A DNA stretch of 64,000 nucleotides from Flavobacterium restrictum (GTDB taxonomy: Bacteria; Bacteroidota; Bacteroidia; Flavobacteriales; Flavobacteriaceae): assembly GCF_007097245.1 (NCBI RefSeq), contig NZ_VJZT01000016.1, forward strand, positions 1 to 64,000, read 5' to 3'. The first letter of the stretch is position 1. Every line of letters starts with the position of its first letter. The position numbers and the translations under genes are program-made. Below the pieces are notes generated by a model. The model saw nothing but the letters and a program-made list of their open reading frames with translations. It made no database searches and was not told the DNA's origin. Positions 60,694 through 64,000 of this stretch are shown here, in pieces.

Positions 60694-61424
60694 TTTAGAA
60701 TTGGTTTTTTTGATTTTTTGATGGTCCATTTCGAAACTATTTTTGCCAAAAGCACATCGCCACCAGCGTAAATAAAAACAGCTCCCATGGGTGGATTTGC
60801 TGCAGGAATTATGCCAAATATTTTTGGAACCCAAGTCCAACATCCAAAAAAAGTGCCTACTAGTTCGATAAAAATAACGCACAAGGCAATACAGTAGTAG
60901 AGGTTTTGCCAGCGTTTTTTTTTTAAAATCGCAAAAAATAAAACGCCCAACACCACCGAAAACAGGTCGTTTAGGAATATTCCAACAGCCAAAAATAGGA
61001 TGGCAAAACCCAGACCAAAATACCGTTTCAATGGAAATTCGTGTTGCAATACCCAAGCCGTTTGTGCAAAAATATATCCTGAAACATAAACAATTGCGTG
61101 GCCAAACGGCACGTATAACGGAATAGTTTGGGTGCGATAGGCATACATTTCCAATAGGTTACAAAAAATAAGTTCGCCAATGTAGGACAAGAATAACATA
61201 GAGAACATCAATTTTCTAACGTAGCCATTTGATATAAAAAAGAGCCATCCAAAATAACTAATCACGATACAATTTGTAAGCACTCTGCCGTCAAAAAAGT
61301 GTTTAGCAAAGTAAACCGAATCTATTCCTAATGCACCAATTGTGACTATCCCAAAAAACAATGCGGCAAGCAGCTGCTTTTTTGGCTGATAATTCGTGTC
61401 GTTAAAAATAATTTCGGAAATCAT
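60690..61424 (-). CDS. Conserved polytopic membrane protein of unknown function
   Basis: The 244-residue protein has about seven membrane helices. Conserved-looking polar spots are the IGELIFCNLLEMYAYRTQTI segment divided by a helix end, IPLYVPFGHAIVY, and CWTWVPKIFGIIPAANPPMG before AGGDVLLAK near the C terminus. The His, Glu and Asn-Pro-Pro within helices suggest a membrane enzyme or carrier, but I do not recognise the family. It lies between a polyprenyl synthase (20 bases upstream) and a small gene it is coupled to. A link to isoprenoid chemistry is possible but is only inferred from position. Confidence 0.8.
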   Translation of the reverse strand: MISEIIFNDTNYQPKKQLLAALFFGIVTIGALGIDSVYFAKHFFDGRVLTNCIVISYFGWLFFISNGYVRKLMFSMLFLSYIGELIFCNLLEMYAYRTQTIPLYVPFGHAIVYVSGYIFAQTAWVLQHEFPLKRYFGLGFAILFLAVGIFLNDLFSVVLGVLFFAILKKKRWQNLYYCIALCVIFIELVGTFFGCWTWVPKIFGIIPAANPPMGAVFIYAGGDVLLAKIVSKWTIKKSKKPILK

Positions 61425-61443
61425 GCGGTAAATGTGGTGTGGA

Positions 61444-62418
61444 TTACACTTTTCGTTGCATTAAATTTTCGCCAAAAGAACGAAGTTTGTCTTTCTTTTC
61501 GTTGTCGATACTTATTTTGCTCAATGTTTCAAATGCTTTTAACGTATACTCTTGAATGGCTTGTTGTGTAGCTTTGGACGCACCAGTGGAATCAAAAAGT
61601 GATTTTACTTCGTTTATTTTTAAGGTGTTGTCCTCAAAGTGATTGGATAACAAATGTAATATTTTTTCCTTTTGGTCAGGAGTAGCATATTCGATGGCTT
61701 TGAGGTACAAATAGGTTTTTTTGTTTTCGATAATGTCGCCACCCACTTGTTTTCCAAAAGTTTCTGGATCACCAAAAGCGTCTAAATAATCGTCTTGTAA
61801 TTGAAAAGCCAATCCTAAATTCAAGCCAAAATCATAAATTAAATTGGCATTTTCGCAGGATGTTTGGGCTACAATAGCACCCATTTTCATAGCAGCAGCG
61901 ACTAGGACAGCCGTTTTGTATTCAATCATTTTGAGGTATTCTGGAATGGTTACGTCCTTGCGAGTTTCAAAATCGACATCCCATTGCTGGCCTTCGCAAA
62001 CCTCCAAAGCCGTTTTTCCAAATAACTTGGCCAAATCCCTAAAAACTGATGGTTCATACTGCTCAAAATATTGGTAAGCCAAAATAAGCATGGCATCACC
62101 GGACAGAATTGCGGTATTGGTATTCCATTTTTCGTGAACGGTTTGATTGCCTCTTCGCAATGGTGCGGCATCCATAATGTCATCATGAACCAACGAGAAA
62201 TTATGAAAAACTTCCACAGCGAGTGCAGCAGGCAAGGCTAGTTTATAATCAGTATCAAAAACTTCGGCAGACATTAAGGTCAAGACAGGTCGCATTCTTT
62301 TGCCGCCAAGGCGCAAAATATAATGTATGGGTTCGTATAAGTTTTTAGGCTCTTTGATGGTGTATTGCGATTGTAAATAATCCGAGATGAATTCCTGGTA
62401 TTGGTAGATTGAGTGCAT
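61444..62418 (-). CDS. Polyprenyl diphosphate synthase
   Basis: The 324-residue all-helical enzyme extends isoprenoid chains with isopentenyl diphosphate. Both Asp-rich motifs are present: VHDDIMDAAPLRRG (Asp79, Asp80, Asp83) and the second, QDDYLDAFGDP, near residue 212. GGKRMRP binds the substrate diphosphate. Chain length cannot be read with certainty; products for menaquinone side chains or carotenoid precursors are both plausible. It is the first gene of a three-gene group with the membrane protein and small protein downstream. Confidence 0.93.
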   Translation of the reverse strand: MHSIYQYQEFISDYLQSQYTIKEPKNLYEPIHYILRLGGKRMRPVLTLMSAEVFDTDYKLALPAALAVEVFHNFSLVHDDIMDAAPLRRGNQTVHEKWNTNTAILSGDAMLILAYQYFEQYEPSVFRDLAKLFGKTALEVCEGQQWDVDFETRKDVTIPEYLKMIEYKTAVLVAAAMKMGAIVAQTSCENANLIYDFGLNLGLAFQLQDDYLDAFGDPETFGKQVGGDIIENKKTYLYLKAIEYATPDQKEKILHLLSNHFEDNTLKINEVKSLFDSTGASKATQQAIQEYTLKAFETLSKISIDNEKKDKLRSFGENLMQRKV

Positions 62419-63091
62419 AAATAAAGTACTAGTTCACGTTAATCGTTTCCCTTTTTGGCAGGGAGGTAAGGGCCCAAAGATACAATTCAATTGTGAATTA
62501 TTTGGATTATAAAATTGTACTGTAAGTCATTCGTTTTTAGAAAAGTATTTCAGTACTTTTTTTGGTAAACGAATAAGTATAATTCCGATATTATTTTTGG
62601 GATAATCTTGCTAATAATCTAATATTAAAAAAAAATACTCTGGCAAATACCTCACGAAACATACAAATTTATTGTTGGGAATATTAGATTTTGACCAGGG
62701 AAATGTGAATTTTTATTAGATAATTGCAAATTCTTGCTGTGGTGTTGCAAATTCACAATAAACTCTAAAACACACACCCTATGTTTATACAAATTACTAG
62801 TTAGATGGTCTGATTTGTTACTCGGGTCTCTTAAATTTTTCGATAAAGAGACTTGAATTCTTACTTTGGTATATTAAATTCACAGAATTTGAATAGTTTT
62901 ATTGGTAATTTCATATAAACAAACATTAACATCAATTAAAAAAATAATTTTAAAAAAATAACCGCTATAAATCAAGCGGTTATGTTTTTCTGTATGTTGT
63001 AATAGGAATTTAGTTTAGTTGTGATTATTGCTAATTGTCTTTAAATTAGCCGAGTGATGCTATTTTTAAACTAAATATTTAGTGAGCAATT
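62419..63091. other. Long AT-rich spacer
   Basis: About 670 bases without a visible gene. It contains two direct copies of TTGCAAATTC (near 62725 and 62743), a weak hairpin AAAAGTA/TACTTTT (62541-62560) and, near its end, a hairpin (62958-62983). Confidence 0.55.
62958..62983. terminator. Hairpin, possible terminator of the gene at 63092
   Basis: ATAACCGCT and AGCGGTTAT are 9-bp arms around an 8-base loop with T's after it, about 110 bases past the stop codon of the minus-strand gene. Confidence 0.55.
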
Positions 63092-63667
63092 TTATTTTTT
63101 TTCTAAATGTATTTGAAAACCAACGCCTAAAAAAAACGAATTGTTTTTTCCTTGAAAATAAGAACTACTATTTTTTTCTCCATTGCTTGTATTTTGGTTT
63201 AAATAATTTAAGGCTACTTCAAGCCCAACACTACTGTTCAAAAAATATACGGCACCTGTCTTTACATTGAAATTTTCCAGTTTTGAATTTGTTTGGTTAA
63301 TTTTTTGTATGGCATAACTTACTTCAGAAAAAATATTGATTTCTTTTTCTTTTTCTAAAAAATAATATCTTATGAAGGGCCCTATTCCGTAACTGAAATA
63401 ATTACTATTAACTGAACTATTTGCTTTTTTCTCGAATGTTAATGATAGTTCTCCCAAAGTACCTATTGCTAACTTGTCAATAAAAAAATATCCAATGTTG
63501 GGGGAAATTGCTAAAATTGTTCCTTCGGTACTATACTCCCCACTTGTGTACTTGTTGTGTGAAAAATTAGCACTTCCACCCATCATCCAATTCCCTTTTG
63601 AGATTTGTGCATTTGATGTTAAGGAAAACAATAGTATTAAGCATAAGCACAATTTAATAATTTTCAT
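63092..63667 (-). CDS. Outer membrane beta-barrel protein (porin family)
   Basis: The 191-residue protein has a signal peptide (about 1-20, ending SNA-Q) followed by GNWMMGGSANFSHNK and repeated strands (ISPNIGYFFIDKLAIGTLGEL, YGIGPFIRYYF, FFLGVGFQIHLEKK) with an aromatic-rich final strand. It is typical of the small OmpW/OprF-like barrels of Bacteroidetes with unknown substrates. It lies 74 bases downstream of a gene for a T9SS-exported protein on the same strand. Confidence 0.8.
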   Translation of the reverse strand: MKIIKLCLCLILLFSLTSNAQISKGNWMMGGSANFSHNKYTSGEYSTEGTILAISPNIGYFFIDKLAIGTLGELSLTFEKKANSSVNSNYFSYGIGPFIRYYFLEKEKEINIFSEVSYAIQKINQTNSKLENFNVKTGAVYFLNSSVGLEVALNYLNQNTSNGEKNSSSYFQGKNNSFFLGVGFQIHLEKK

Positions 63668-63741
63668 GTTTTATTATTTAAGTTGTTGTTTTTATAATTT
63701 GAATTTTTATCAATAACGTCTTTACATTGACACTAATTTTT

Positions 63742-64000
63742 TTATTTATCTAAAATTATTTTTTCTGTAAATGTAATATTTTCAGTTATTACCTTCAGTA
63801 TATAAATTCCTGATTTAATTTTGTTTGCTAATTCTATTTGCAATTCGTACCGATTATCAAATTTATTTTCTTCAACTAATATAGAGTTTTGGTCATAAAT
63901 TTGATAATTTCCTGATAATGTTTCGGGTAGTATTACATTTATATATCCATTTGTAGGGTTTGGCGTAATTGTTATTTTAGCTGTAATGTCGTTCGAAGAT
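63742..64000 (-). CDS. T9SS type A sorting domain protein, C-terminal part only
   Basis: The last 85 residues and stop codon of a gene that starts outside the window. The sequence contains ITITPNPTNGYINVILPE, QIYDQNSILVEEN, IKSGIYILKV and a basic end TEKIILDK, the standard type A sorting domain for secretion by the type IX system and anchoring at the surface. The catalytic or binding part is not visible. Confidence 0.85.
   Translation of the reverse strand, partial: SSNDITAKITITPNPTNGYINVILPETLSGNYQIYDQNSILVEENKFDNRYELQIELANKIKSGIYILKVITENITFTEKIILDK

Noticed and set aside
60337..61056. A longer 239-residue version of the small gene at 60337-60693
   Set aside because: The added N-terminal part reads through the membrane protein gene in another frame and has no protein-like pattern; the ATGA overlap gives a better start.

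Overview
The window looks like a chromosomal segment of a Bacteroidetes bacterium, most likely a Flavobacterium. The reasons are AT-rich DNA, type IX secretion sorting domains, promoters of the Bacteroidetes form (TTG, about 19 bases, TAnnTTTG), an OmpA with TSP3 repeats, a dnaE with a fused exonuclease domain, and families of short palindromic repeats. Most genes are housekeeping genes in ordinary order. There are no phage structural genes, no free-standing transposase, no integrase and no CRISPR array.

Layout. 1-10 kb: a tandem pair of ompA genes (the second cut by the window edge), kbl, an AddA/RecB-like helicase-nuclease, rbfA, a LolC-type permease, and dusB with a duplicated 3' end around a small coiled-coil gene. 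10-15.5 kb: an accessory defence block on the minus strand with a type IIG restriction-modification gene, a 41-residue membrane protein and a YhcG/DUF1016 nuclease. 15.5-31 kb: lepA behind a structured RNA, an envelope operon (coaX, outer-membrane protein, lptC, small membrane protein, CNNM/CBS protein, PpiD-like isomerase), tRNA-Phe, tRNA-Leu, prs, rplY and dnaE. 31-39 kb: a repeat-rich spacer and the leucine operon leuC-leuD-(monooxygenase, two methyltransferases)-leuA/cimA-leuB. 39-49 kb: an RRM protein, a lipoprotein, rpsP-rimM-tRNA methyltransferase, acyl-CoA dehydrogenase, DUF3050, SGNH lipoprotein, OmpA-like lipoprotein, xth and olsF. 49-64 kb: decayed DNA beside tRNA-Ser, ansA, an acyltransferase, tatD, a retropepsin-like protein, a T9SS cargo protein, sucA-DUF4160-DUF2442-sucB, outer-membrane proteins and a polyprenyl synthase.

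The strongest unusual signal is the type IIG restriction-modification gene at 11686-15492. Its methyltransferase domain is split by about 200 residues that look like a REP-associated tyrosine transposase (RAYT/TnpA_REP): an HxH motif (His631, His633), a W-x-x-x-F/G segment and a Tyr728 in a helix of the right kind. The same reading frame carries six copies of a 20-22 bp palindrome, all in one orientation and one codon phase, reading as N-K-G-[LF]-K-P-[LI] or close variants. A related palindrome pair with the same tail lies in the dnaE-leuC spacer. A REP transposase-like domain and its presumed REP substrates therefore appear to sit inside a restriction enzyme.

Other points to check are two diverged copies of one structured RNA with a compensatory base-pair change (upstream of rbfA and lepA), a DUF4160/DUF2442 pair wedged into sucAB with a one-base overlap, a frameshifted RelE/ParE remnant next to tRNA-Ser, and a 16-bp inverted repeat that could be a small mobile element. 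All functional names come from motif recognition; no database search was run.
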